Origin: Segetibacter sp.
GTDB taxonomy: Bacteria > Bacteroidota > Bacteroidia > Chitinophagales > Chitinophagaceae
Assembly (NCBI RefSeq): GCF_025963695.1
Contig: NZ_JAOQAH010000027.1
Location: 1 to 64,000, forward strand
Reading direction: 5' to 3'
DNA: 64,000 bases
The notes under the pieces are model-generated. The model made no database searches, was not told the DNA's origin, and saw only the letters and a list, made by a program, of their open reading frames with translations. Positions within the stretch are counted from its first letter, which is position 1; every line of letters begins with the position of its first letter. The position numbers and the translations under genes were made by a program. Positions 23,389-32,470 of the stretch are shown one piece after another.

Positions 23389-26148
23389 TTACTGATAGAA
23401 AAACCTTGACCTGTTAATTTTAAGATCGCGTAGAATACCTGATTTAGGATTGATAGTAATGTTGAAAGAGCGGTACAACCCAACGGGAGTTATATTAATA
23501 GACATTTGCCAACAGTGCATTTCGCGGCTGATAAACATGGTAAGTGTCTGAATTTGACTGGTTGTAAAATCGTAATAAGTATTACCACCAATTTTCCAAC
23601 GGGGGGTTAAACTAAAATCACCGTTTACGCTTAGGTTTGAATAAACCCTTGACTCTTGCCGGTAGTTGCTAGCTAACTGCTTTGTATAACTAAGTGAATA
23701 AGATAGTTGCAAACTCCAGGGAATATTAAAGTCTGTGTACTCAGCAGGATTGCTTCTTACATATTCTAACTGGCGTTGTTGCTCGTCAGGAGTCATAAAG
23801 TCGTCGTTAGGTATTCTTTCCTTATCAGTTTTGCCATCTTTACTTTGGCTTTGAAAAGATGTTGAAACTGCCACACTCGCATTGGTAATTCTTCCCGGGC
23901 GAAGTTTGTTATCTGCCAACATAAGGCGTGAACGACGAAATCCGAACTCGTCAACCTGGTAAGGATCGAGGTTGGCATTGGCTGTAATATTTATCTTTTC
24001 AAATAAAGTACTTCTCGCGTAAATGCTGATGTTGGACAAAGGGAAACTATCGTTTATTGAGGGAATGAGATTGTAAGATCCATTGAATCCAAATCCATCT
24101 AAAAGCCTTACTTTCTTAGTGTTGGCGGTTGTTGTATCCTCGTCTTTGGCATCCTTATCGTCCTTAGAATTTTTACGGTTCAGCACTTTCATTTCAAGCG
24201 TATTATCTATACCAAAACCAATACTGCCTGACCTGCCTTCACCGAATGGAGATATAATTCCACCAGTAAATTGTGACACCCGCTGTTTGTGGCCGAGCGA
24301 GTCGACCTGCAAATCTTTATAATACTGCTTTTGCATATCAGGCCTGTAATTTAAGCTCATAGTAGGCCTGATTTCATGCCTTATTGCCTGGATCTTACTT
24401 GTCTTACTAAACTGGTAAGTACCAAAAACCCTTGTGCTTGCCGACAGCGACATTTGCATTTGCCTGGCTGTATAAATGCCTCTTGAAATACTGGTATCAA
24501 CTTTATTCTTCGTGCTATCCCACCGCTGCAGCACTTTTTGACCATACCAGTTTTCCTGGTATGATATGCTTGGTGACAATTGTATCGGTCCCATCTGCGG
24601 CAATGATAAAGTGATAGGAATAGAATGTGTAGCTCCGTATTGAGCAGTATCTATCATACGCCTGAGACTGAAAGCAGAGTCGTAAAAAGAAACCTGGTTT
24701 TGAAAGTTGCCGGTGTAGCCCACCCCTAATTTCTCATACCATTTCGGCGTTCCAACAGATTCCCTTTTTTGAAACGGGTAAATAGTCAACACATTAAAGC
24801 TTGCGGTCGGAAGCGTGAGGTTGACTAAGCGCAGGTTATTATTCTGGCTATGGTTGGCACTAACAGTAAGATTATATTTTCCCATCCAGTCGCGGCTGTA
24901 GGCAATAGATGAGCTTAAACTGTTTTGGAAGTTCTGTAAGGAGTTATTAGAAACATATCGGTTAAACTTAGTACTACCGGCATTTACGTTGGCAGAAAAG
25001 CTGGAACCCGGACTTGCTTTTGTATCGCGGGAGTGGCTCCAGTTGATCATAAAACTTTTGCTCTTTGTAAATTCTTCTTTACTATAGCCTCCGCTATTTA
25101 AGATCTTGGTGTTTTGTATAGCCAGGTTAAGATTACCAGTGTATTTATATCGTTTGATGTATCTCGAAGAAAGGTTTGCATTCCAGCCACCATAACTATA
25201 AATGTTGCCCCTGACGGTTGCATCAAAATTATCGCTGAGAACCTTATAAAACCCCAGCCCTTCCAAGCCAAGACCAAACTGTTCGTTAGAAGCAAACTGT
25301 GGTGGAAGGAGACCTGAATGACGACCACGGTTTAAAGGGTAAATTCCAAAAGGAATACCAATTGGAACCGGTACACCCTCAAACTCTGGCGATGCAGGTC
25401 CGGATACCGCAATCTTATTAGTAATCATCTTCATTTTGCGGGTACGAAAAGCAAAGTGGGGTGTATCGAGGTTGCAGGTTGTAAACCTGCCGTGCCAGGC
25501 ATATATAGTATTGTTATTGATCTTTTTTACAGTTTCTGCATATACATACATTTCACCTTGCTGCAGGTTAGTGCCTTTGGTTAACCCTTTCTGAGAACGA
25601 GTATTGTACCAGATCGTATCACTAACACTAGTCATATCTCCCTGCACCAATTTGGGCTTGTCTAAAGGATTGCCGGTTGTATCCGTTGCTCCAAATGCTG
25701 TTAGCAGTTGCTTTTCCTGGTTAAGATTAATTGTTGATGCAGAGACCTCTACATCGGAATATTTTGCGTTCGCTTTTCCATATAAAATAAACTCCTTCGT
25801 AGGTATAATTAATACACCGCTGTCCTCGGCAGAATAGGTAACAGGCGCATCAAGAGAGTCTTTGGAGAGCTTTACATTTAACGTATCAATGGTACGAACA
25901 AGGGTATCTTTTTTAGTAGTATCGTTAACAGCAATTGAATCTCTTATAGAAGTATTTCTTTTTAATATACTATCTACAGTTCCCGTTCGTTTAATTGGAG
26001 GAGGAGAGTCAACGATTGTAGAATAAGAAAAATTTTGAAGATTATTATGTTTTTGTTTTGCGCTTACTTTGAGCGTTATTATGAAAACAATAGCAATTAG
26101 TGCAAATGCTAAATTTTGTTTTGACCTAACTTTACAACGCTTGCCCAT
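23389..26148 (-). CDS. lptD: LPS-assembly outer-membrane protein LptD
   Basis: The 919-residue protein has an N-terminal signal or anchor (hydrophobic stretch about 12-30). A Ser/Thr-rich linker and an OstA/LptA-like jellyroll come next (about 100-250, with LYGKANAKYSDVEVSASTI). The C-terminal barrel domain contains alternating aromatic strands such as IYSYGGWNANLSSRY. The segment PVPIGIPFGIYPLNRGRHSGLL is typical of Bacteroidota LptD. It inserts lipopolysaccharide into the outer leaflet together with LptE, here encoded at 47934-48437. It is divergent from a peptidoglycan amidase, with 90 bases between the chosen starts. Confidence 0.88.
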   Translation of the reverse strand: MGKRCKVRSKQNLAFALIAIVFIITLKVSAKQKHNNLQNFSYSTIVDSPPPIKRTGTVDSILKRNTSIRDSIAVNDTTKKDTLVRTIDTLNVKLSKDSLDAPVTYSAEDSGVLIIPTKEFILYGKANAKYSDVEVSASTINLNQEKQLLTAFGATDTTGNPLDKPKLVQGDMTSVSDTIWYNTRSQKGLTKGTNLQQGEMYVYAETVKKINNNTIYAWHGRFTTCNLDTPHFAFRTRKMKMITNKIAVSGPASPEFEGVPVPIGIPFGIYPLNRGRHSGLLPPQFASNEQFGLGLEGLGFYKVLSDNFDATVRGNIYSYGGWNANLSSRYIKRYKYTGNLNLAIQNTKILNSGGYSKEEFTKSKSFMINWSHSRDTKASPGSSFSANVNAGSTKFNRYVSNNSLQNFQNSLSSSIAYSRDWMGKYNLTVSANHSQNNNLRLVNLTLPTASFNVLTIYPFQKRESVGTPKWYEKLGVGYTGNFQNQVSFYDSAFSLRRMIDTAQYGATHSIPITLSLPQMGPIQLSPSISYQENWYGQKVLQRWDSTKNKVDTSISRGIYTARQMQMSLSASTRVFGTYQFSKTSKIQAIRHEIRPTMSLNYRPDMQKQYYKDLQVDSLGHKQRVSQFTGGIISPFGEGRSGSIGFGIDNTLEMKVLNRKNSKDDKDAKDEDTTTANTKKVRLLDGFGFNGSYNLIPSINDSFPLSNISIYARSTLFEKINITANANLDPYQVDEFGFRRSRLMLADNKLRPGRITNASVAVSTSFQSQSKDGKTDKERIPNDDFMTPDEQQRQLEYVRSNPAEYTDFNIPWSLQLSYSLSYTKQLASNYRQESRVYSNLSVNGDFSLTPRWKIGGNTYYDFTTSQIQTLTMFISREMHCWQMSINITPVGLYRSFNITINPKSGILRDLKINRSRFFYQ

Positions 26149-26159
26149 AAGAAGTGCGA

Positions 26160-26167
26160 CAAATTTA
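26160..26167 (-). promoter_or_regulatory. TAnnTTTG-like element upstream of lptD
   Basis: The minus-strand octamer TAAATTTG ends 12 bases before the lptD ATG. It matches the Bacteroidota -7 consensus TAnnTTTG. No clear -33 TTTG is seen at the usual distance, so this is tentative. Confidence 0.3.
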
Positions 26168-26238
26168 ATGGTTAAAGCATTAAGGATGTGTGAAGATTAA
26201 CCCAATTGAAATTGAAAAAAGCCAAAGGACCCTTAAGT

Positions 26239-27225
26239 ATGACTAAAAGACTTTTTATAGTTATTCTCTCATTTTGTATTCTCCCTGTTTTATTTTCTTT
26301 TGTAACAGACCCCGTTAAACCGAACAAGAAACAAACACTAAAAACCATTATTATAGATGCAGGGCATGGACTACCGAACAGTAATGCCGAAGGCAAATAC
26401 AGTTACGAGTCTCAACTGACGCTTGCAATGGCTTTAAAACTTAGTGAAAGACTTAAAGAAGTGTTGCCTGATTGTAATATTCTACTTACAAGAACCGATG
26501 AAAACCTGCCAGGCGGATTAAAGGATAAGAATATTGCTAACCGCTGGAGAGCAAACTTTGCAAATGAAAATCATGGTGATCTTTTTATATCTATTCACGT
26601 AAATGATTTAGAACCCCGATACCAAAGGAAAATAGAGGGCTACCGGGAAGAGACTTATACAGTAACTGTAGGGAAAGGCAAAAAGAAAAGAAGGGTGGAA
26701 AAAACAAGATCAGTTCCCATCTATAAATCGTACAAACTTTCCTGCGACAGAATGGGAACCGAAACCTATATATGGGCAGTTAACAAGTATGATCAGAAAC
26801 AAAATGCGGTTGGATCAAGAGAGGGAGACCAGTTTGGTGAAAAGGACTCATCGGGTATGTTTGCAGAATCTCCTGACGCAAAAATTCTTGCTTCTTTAAG
26901 AACTAAAAAATATTTCGATCAGAGTCTTGCCATTGCCACATTTGTTGAGGAAGAATTTAAAAAAGAAGGCCGCACCAGTTACGGTGTTAAACAAAGAAAC
27001 AATGAAGGTATTTGGGTATTGCAAGCTACCAACATGCCAAGCATATTAGTGGAAACAGGGTTTATCTGCAACTTCGAAGAAGAGGATTACATGAATAGCG
27101 AGAAAGGACAAAACGAAATCAGCTACGCATTAATGAGAGCTGTATTAAGATACAAGCAACTACTTGAAACAGGGTCAGGAGTACTAGCCGACCCCCCCAA
27201 CGTAAATATATCTAAGCCACAATAG
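26239..27225 (+). CDS. N-acetylmuramoyl-L-alanine amidase (Amidase_3), first of two
   Basis: This is a 328-residue zinc amidase with a signal peptide (about 1-21). It cleaves the amide bond between MurNAc and L-Ala in the periplasm. Zinc ligands are H43 in IIIDAGHG, E57 in YSYESQ and H120 in FISIHVND. The catalytic Glu is E272 in LVETGFICN. Between the last zinc ligand and the distal half lies an insert with a basic patch (GKGKKKRRVEK, about 145-155), also present in the next gene. A TTG start 33 bases upstream is possible; the ATG at 26239 starts the signal peptide properly. The downstream gene is a paralogue, implying tandem duplication. Confidence 0.92.
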   Translation: MTKRLFIVILSFCILPVLFSFVTDPVKPNKKQTLKTIIIDAGHGLPNSNAEGKYSYESQLTLAMALKLSERLKEVLPDCNILLTRTDENLPGGLKDKNIANRWRANFANENHGDLFISIHVNDLEPRYQRKIEGYREETYTVTVGKGKKKRRVEKTRSVPIYKSYKLSCDRMGTETYIWAVNKYDQKQNAVGSREGDQFGEKDSSGMFAESPDAKILASLRTKKYFDQSLAIATFVEEEFKKEGRTSYGVKQRNNEGIWVLQATNMPSILVETGFICNFEEEDYMNSEKGQNEISYALMRAVLRYKQLLETGSGVLADPPNVNISKPQ

Positions 27226-27469
27226 TAGTTTGTCGGAAAACTGGAGCACTTAATAAGATCCTCAGGTTTTTATTTCGACTATTATTGCTCGAGGTTATGC
27301 TGCAGAACGTTTTAACTCTGAGAATATCCACCTCCCCGTTTCAGACAAATGTTAATAAATACTCCTACCTGTTCAATACTTCTTCACTTTGTATCATAAA
27401 GAAGTATAATAAGACCAAGACCTGTACTTTTGCGAAAAACAGGCCGCTTTTTATTTTGCAGCCAGAACT

Positions 27470-28411
27470 ATGAAAACAAGAGAAAGTATGATTGGAATAA
27501 GGCGAAAATCGGTTTTTGTTTTCAGCATGTTTTTTTTATGCATTCAAACTACTTACCTGTCAGGTTTTAAACCTGTTCAAAAAGCCAAACTAAAAAAAAT
27601 AATCATTGATGCCGGTCATGGAGGCCACGATGTTGGCGCAGGTGGAAAGTATTCGAGAGAAAAAGATATTGCTTTAGGCGTAGCATTGAAGCTGGGCAAG
27701 CTTATAGAAAGTGAAATGCCTGAGATAGATGTAGTTCTTACACGCACGTCCGACATTTACCAATCGCCACCAACAAAAGCAAATATTGCAAATTTCAACA
27801 AAGGCGATCTGTTTATAAGTATCCATTGCAACAGTGCCGGCCCTATAAAACACACAGCGCTGTCGGGATATAAAACTGAGGTCTATTACACAGGTAAAGG
27901 AAGAAGAAAGAAAAAACATACACGTAAAATACCTCAATACAGAAACTGGACTACTCCAAATCCGGCTAAAGGAACTGAAACTTACATTTGGGGTGCTCAC
28001 AAAAATGCGCTGAAAGAAAAGGCGATGCGTGAAAATGAATCGTTGTACCTGGATAGTGCTACTGCAAACTTCGTAAAAGACTTCAACACAAATTCTCCTG
28101 ATCGAATGATCCTGTATTCTTTAAAAACTCAACAGTATTTTAACCGAAGTGCTAATCTTGCCTTAACTGTAGAAGAAGAATTTAAAAAAGTAGGGCGAAT
28201 AAGCCGCCAGGCACAACAACGACAAGTAGGGATCTGGGTGCTACAAGCTGTCGCAATGCCGAGTATTTTAGTAGAGACCGGTTTTATAAGCAATCCTAAT
28301 GAAGAAGAATACCTTAACAGCAATAACGGACAAAATGAAATTGCCCGTTGCATCGTTCAGGCCCTAAAGCGCTACAAGTACTCTATCGAGAATCAACAGG
28401 TAAAGAAATAA
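27470..28411 (+). CDS. N-acetylmuramoyl-L-alanine amidase (Amidase_3), second of two
   Basis: This 313-residue protein is a paralogue of the preceding amidase, with the same domain plan. A signal or anchor segment lies at about 14-32. Zinc ligands are H50 (DAGHGG), E64 (YSREKD) and H119 (SIHCNSA); the catalytic Glu is E269 (LVETGFISN). It keeps the basic insert (GKGRRKKKHTRK, about 142-153) after the third ligand but is shorter around it. A 244-base gap with a TACTTTTG element (27425-27432) separates the two genes, so each may have its own promoter. It precedes an MCE gene and an OstA gene, linking wall hydrolysis with outer-membrane lipid transport in one neighbourhood. Confidence 0.92.
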   Translation: MKTRESMIGIRRKSVFVFSMFFLCIQTTYLSGFKPVQKAKLKKIIIDAGHGGHDVGAGGKYSREKDIALGVALKLGKLIESEMPEIDVVLTRTSDIYQSPPTKANIANFNKGDLFISIHCNSAGPIKHTALSGYKTEVYYTGKGRRKKKHTRKIPQYRNWTTPNPAKGTETYIWGAHKNALKEKAMRENESLYLDSATANFVKDFNTNSPDRMILYSLKTQQYFNRSANLALTVEEEFKKVGRISRQAQQRQVGIWVLQAVAMPSILVETGFISNPNEEEYLNSNNGQNEIARCIVQALKRYKYSIENQQVKK

Positions 28412-28441
28412 CGGCCTTTTTACTAACATCCTTTTAATTAC

Positions 28442-28449
28442 TACTTTTG
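28442..28449 (+). promoter_or_regulatory. TAnnTTTG-like element upstream of the MCE gene
   Basis: TACTTTTG matches the Bacteroidota -7 consensus and lies 64 bases before the MCE start. The -33 element is not clear. The same octamer occurs at 27425-27432 before the second amidase. Confidence 0.3.
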
Positions 28450-28513
28450 CTTAGCATGACTTTTGCAATTATAGTCATCGAGGCCCTAAAGCCATTTTAT
28501 AAAAGTATACTCC

Positions 28514-29533
28514 ATGAAGATTAATAATGAAACGAAAGTTGGTGCACTTACAGCGTTGGCAATTACACTTTTAATACTGGGATTTAATTTTCTTAAAGGA
28601 AAAAGTCTTTTCAAAACGGGCAACTTTATATATGCTAAAGTAAAGCAAACAAAAGGTATAATGATATCAAACCCGGTTTACATTAATGGGTTACAGATAG
28701 GAAGTGTGTACGAATTAGAGGAAGCGAATAAGAACGTTGACACTATTATCATTTCCATAAAACTAGCAAAAGACATTAACATACCAGTTAACTCAATAGC
28801 TTCAATCAAAGATAATCCTTTAGGAACAGCAAGTATGGATATCAGCAGGGGTGACAGCAGAGTGTATCTTAAAAATCATGACACTATACCTACACTTGAC
28901 AATCCAGGAATGTTAGGAACTATGACTGCAAAGCTAACGCCGGTGGTTGACCAGGTAAAGCTAACCTTGCAAACGCTTGATTCTGTTTTAAGAAACGCAA
29001 ACAGCATTTTTGATCCCGCTACTAAAAACAATGTTCGTGAGGTCACCAGTAACATCAATCGTATTACTGCCAGCCTTTTAGTTTCCTCTGCAGCATTACA
29101 GTCTTTAATGAACCAACAAACGGGCGGGCTTGCTAAATCAATGGGCAATTTAAATACATTCACTTCTAATCTTGCAGGCAACAATGAAAAGATAAATGCT
29201 ACAATGGCCAACCTTGAAAAGTCAACAAAAAATTTATCTAACGCAGATATAGATGGTACCATAGGTCAGTTAAGAGGTACCATAGAAAGACTTAATACTG
29301 CAGTAGAAAAAATCGATAGCAAAGAAGGGTCAATGGGCAGATTATTAAACGACAACCAGTTGTACGATAACCTTGCAAACACTACCCGCAGTCTTAATAT
29401 TTTAATGGATGACATCCGTGTAAATCCTAAAAGGTATGTTAGCATTTCCATTTTTGGCGGCAAAGGCAAAAAGGAATATTTAACTTCACCATTGCCGGCA
29501 AAGGATACAATCGCTTCGGTAACAATGCAATGA
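28514..29533 (+). CDS. MlaD/MCE-family protein
   Basis: The 339-residue protein has an N-terminal membrane anchor (ALTALAITLLILGFNFL, about 12-28). A single MCE domain follows, starting FIYAKVKQTKGIMISNPVYINGLQIGSV. The rest is a long helical region with repeated Asn/Leu/Thr-rich heptad-like segments, as in the shaft-forming MCE proteins. MCE proteins bind phospholipids and shuttle them between the inner and outer membranes with an ABC transporter; no MlaE or MlaF partner is in the window. Its stop overlaps the start of the OstA gene by 4 bases (ATGA), so the two are translationally coupled. Confidence 0.88.
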   Translation: MKINNETKVGALTALAITLLILGFNFLKGKSLFKTGNFIYAKVKQTKGIMISNPVYINGLQIGSVYELEEANKNVDTIIISIKLAKDINIPVNSIASIKDNPLGTASMDISRGDSRVYLKNHDTIPTLDNPGMLGTMTAKLTPVVDQVKLTLQTLDSVLRNANSIFDPATKNNVREVTSNINRITASLLVSSAALQSLMNQQTGGLAKSMGNLNTFTSNLAGNNEKINATMANLEKSTKNLSNADIDGTIGQLRGTIERLNTAVEKIDSKEGSMGRLLNDNQLYDNLANTTRSLNILMDDIRVNPKRYVSISIFGGKGKKEYLTSPLPAKDTIASVTMQ

Positions 29534-31155
29534 TTAAAAGTCTTTATTTATATCTAACATTTTTCTTCACTTCTTTAATTATCTCTTCCTTAGTATCGGC
29601 ACAAGTGCAGGTACCTATTTCACCAGATACATCAAAAGGAAAAAAACTTGAGTTTGAAGCTGATCGCTATAACTTTATAAAGGTTGAAGGAACAGGCGAT
29701 TTTGTTTCCCTTGCAGGGCATGTTAAGATGAAACAAGACCTTACACTCATCTATTGCGACAGTGCGGTTTTAAACCAGGCCACAAATACCGTCGAAGCTT
29801 TTGGAAACATCCACATCAACGACGCGGATAGCGTTCATACCTATTCCCAATATTTAAAATATCTAGGTAAAGAAAAAATGGCCTACCTGCGAAAGAAGGT
29901 AAAGCTTACAGATGGCAGGGCGGTTTTAACTACTGAGGAACTTGAATATAACACCTTTACTCATATTGGCACCTATGTAAAAGGAGGCAAAGTTGTGAAT
30001 GGCACTACCGTTCTTACAAGTAGGGAAGGTTACTATTATGGTGACACAAGAGACATTTACTTCAAAAATAAAGTCTTTTTAAACGACCCGGAATACAAGG
30101 TTAACACCGACACTCTTCTCTACAATACATACACCCAGATAGCAAGGTTTACAGTGCCCACAAAAATTAAAACCGGCACCCGTACCGTAATTACCTCTGA
30201 GGGTTTCTATGACATGAAGAACAAAAAAGCAGTTTTTGGAAAAAGACCCGTGGTTGAAGATAAAGATTACACGTTGACTGCCGACGACCTTGCCTTTGAT
30301 GATGCCACACATTTTGGCGAAGCACAAGGTAGCGTAGTATACAAAAGCAAGGATACTGCAAACAGATTTGCCATTCTTGCTAACAACATGAAATCAAACA
30401 ATAATACGGGTAGTATACTGGCGACGCAAAAACCTCTCATGATCATTCAGCAGAAGAATGACACTGTATATGTCACCGCCGATACACTGTATTCAGGCAA
30501 ATTAACTGAACTGGAAAAATTTAGAACTGTACCTGTTATCACCGATACCTTAAACAGGCGGGTAACTAAGCTGGCAACCGATAGCAACAGCAATCGTTTC
30601 TTTGAAGCTTATTTTAACGTAAAAGTATTTACAGACAGCCTGCAGGCGGTTGGTGATAGCTTGTTCTATAGTTTCCGTGATTCAACTTTTCGTTTTTTTA
30701 AGAACCCTGTTGTCTGGTCGCAGGAAAACCAGATTGTTGGCGATACTATATATCTCTTCACCGAAAATAAAAAGCCCAAAAGATTTTATGCTTTCGAAAA
30801 TGCGCTGGCTATTAATAGGGTCGAAAAGAATTTGTATAACCAGTTTAAAGGCAATACGATTAATGGCATTTTCAAAAATGGCAACATTGATTTTGTAAGG
30901 GCTAAGGGCAATGCCGAAAACATTTATTATACTGCAGATGAACAAGGAGGTTTTATTGGTGCAAACCGTTCCACTTCAGATATAATAGATATTATTTTCC
31001 AGGAGAAGAAACCTTATAGGGTAACGTTTCTAGGCAACTTGCAAGGCACCATTTCGCCTATTAGACAAGTTGATAACAGCCAAATGAGAGTAAGGGGTTT
31101 TAGCTGGCTTGAGGCAAGAAGACCAAAAACGAAATATGACCTTCTAGGAAATTAA
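29530..31155 (+). CDS. OstA/LptA-like periplasmic protein
   Basis: The 541-residue protein has a signal peptide (about 1-24) and repeated OstA-type jellyroll strands. These include FVSLAGHVKMKQDLTLIYCDSAVLN and VEAFGNIHINDADSVHTYS near the start, and further YYGDTRDIYFKNKV-like blocks to about residue 480. It is more than twice the length of enterobacterial LptA, as usual for the OstA_2 proteins of Bacteroidota, and likely forms a long lipid bridge. LPS transport to LptD is the obvious inference, given lptD about 6 kb away. It is coupled to the MCE gene by a 4-base start-stop overlap. A role with the MCE protein instead of, or as well as, LptD is possible. Confidence 0.82.
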   Translation: MIKSLYLYLTFFFTSLIISSLVSAQVQVPISPDTSKGKKLEFEADRYNFIKVEGTGDFVSLAGHVKMKQDLTLIYCDSAVLNQATNTVEAFGNIHINDADSVHTYSQYLKYLGKEKMAYLRKKVKLTDGRAVLTTEELEYNTFTHIGTYVKGGKVVNGTTVLTSREGYYYGDTRDIYFKNKVFLNDPEYKVNTDTLLYNTYTQIARFTVPTKIKTGTRTVITSEGFYDMKNKKAVFGKRPVVEDKDYTLTADDLAFDDATHFGEAQGSVVYKSKDTANRFAILANNMKSNNNTGSILATQKPLMIIQQKNDTVYVTADTLYSGKLTELEKFRTVPVITDTLNRRVTKLATDSNSNRFFEAYFNVKVFTDSLQAVGDSLFYSFRDSTFRFFKNPVVWSQENQIVGDTIYLFTENKKPKRFYAFENALAINRVEKNLYNQFKGNTINGIFKNGNIDFVRAKGNAENIYYTADEQGGFIGANRSTSDIIDIIFQEKKPYRVTFLGNLQGTISPIRQVDNSQMRVRGFSWLEARRPKTKYDLLGN

Positions 31156-31220
31156 ACCTTGAAAATTAGTGTATTAGTCAATTGAAGTGACCCTGTTATC
31201 AGCCTTTAATCATTATCAAT

Positions 31221-31237
31221 CATTCTTGCGACGCTCC
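31221..31237. repeat. dispersed intergenic repeat, type C copy 1
   Basis: CATTCTTGCGACGCTCC lies between the OstA gene and the methyltransferase. It matches the copy at 39761-39777 at 15 of 17 positions. The palindromic core appears with its centre base inverted relative to type A. Confidence 0.6.
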
Positions 31238-31351
31238 GTTTATCAGTAACTCAATATTCATCTTTCCTTGAGATCTTCCTTCTGCTATTGCTGTTAGTTT
31301 CAAAAAGGTTGGCCGGGTCTTTTAGATGATCTGTTGTACTAATTATTTACA

Positions 31352-32401
31352 ATGAAATTCTCACCTACTGCGCAAACCCCTCTTGAATGGATTGCATTAA
31401 AAGCCGGCCTAGTTCCTACCCCACTGGCTTATTCGCACTTTGGTTTTATGATGAGCAAGTTTTTATTAGAGGCCGTCGACAAAGGAATTTTTGAAGCAAT
31501 CGGACATCAGAAATTTTCTATAGAAAAAATATGCACTACATGTAATCTTAATGAAAAATCAGTTAAAAGTTTACTAGGTGTTCTTGCAACTATGGGTCTG
31601 GTCAGGCAAAACCAGCAGTTGTTTTACCTAACCCCGAAATCAAAAAAATGGATTCTTAAAGACAGTCCTTATTCTCTTTATTGGTTAATGATTTTCGACA
31701 ACAGGGTTTGCATAAAGTGGATGGACTATGTAGGTACCTTTTTGGAAACCGGCAAAGGGTTGCAATACCACGAAACTTTAACCGAAGATGAATGGTTTTA
31801 CTACCAGAAAGCAATGGAAGCTGCCGCATCTGTTACATCGAAAGAAGCTGTAACTAAAATCCCTGTTCCCGCCGGTGCAACCCGTATGCTGGATATTGGA
31901 GGCTCTCATGGTTTGTACTCTGTTGCTTTATGCAAAAAGTATTCAGGACTTACTTCAACTATTCTTGACCTACCTGCTGCAGTAGAAAAGGCTGCACCAA
32001 TTTTAGAAAAATACAACACAGGTAACAAAGTAACCCATCAGCCAGGCAATGTTCTTACTGATGATTTAGGCAAGGAAAAATATGACGTAATAGTAATGGC
32101 AAGTGTTGCTCATCATTTTACCGCAGACGAAAATAAAGCAGTTGCAAAAAAGGCATATGATGCATTAAAACCAGGAGGGATATTTACAATCCTTGAAGTC
32201 TTAAGAGCAGACTCGGCAAAGTATAACGGAGACATGCTAAGTGCTATCGGAGATTTCTTTTTTGCGCTTAGCAGTACATCTGGCACATGGAGCCTTGCAG
32301 ACATAACGCATTGGCAAAAAGAAGCTGGGTTTAGTCCTTATAAAAAGGCCACTTTTCTCACTATTCCCGGCTACATTGCAATAACCGGCAGAAAGTCGTA
32401 A
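31352..32401 (+). CDS. SAM-dependent O-methyltransferase with winged-helix dimerisation domain
   Basis: In this 349-residue protein, residues 30-100 form a winged-helix-like domain as in plant and bacterial small-molecule O-methyltransferases (FLLEAVDKGIFEAIG, then IEKICTTCNLNEKSVKSLLGVLATMGL). The Rossmann methyltransferase domain begins with motif I, LDIGGSHGL (180-188), and later has the DVIVMASVAHHF and LKPGGIFTILEVLR segments. Members methylate secondary metabolites, quinone precursors or halogenated phenols. Nothing nearby identifies the substrate. It is probably expressed alone. Confidence 0.85.
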   Translation: MKFSPTAQTPLEWIALKAGLVPTPLAYSHFGFMMSKFLLEAVDKGIFEAIGHQKFSIEKICTTCNLNEKSVKSLLGVLATMGLVRQNQQLFYLTPKSKKWILKDSPYSLYWLMIFDNRVCIKWMDYVGTFLETGKGLQYHETLTEDEWFYYQKAMEAAASVTSKEAVTKIPVPAGATRMLDIGGSHGLYSVALCKKYSGLTSTILDLPAAVEKAAPILEKYNTGNKVTHQPGNVLTDDLGKEKYDVIVMASVAHHFTADENKAVAKKAYDALKPGGIFTILEVLRADSAKYNGDMLSAIGDFFFALSSTSGTWSLADITHWQKEAGFSPYKKATFLTIPGYIAITGRKS

Positions 32402-32470
32402 GTTGATATGTCACCACTGCTTTCCATCTACCCGGCTGTAGGTCCAGACAAATCACCTTAACCAAGACAC

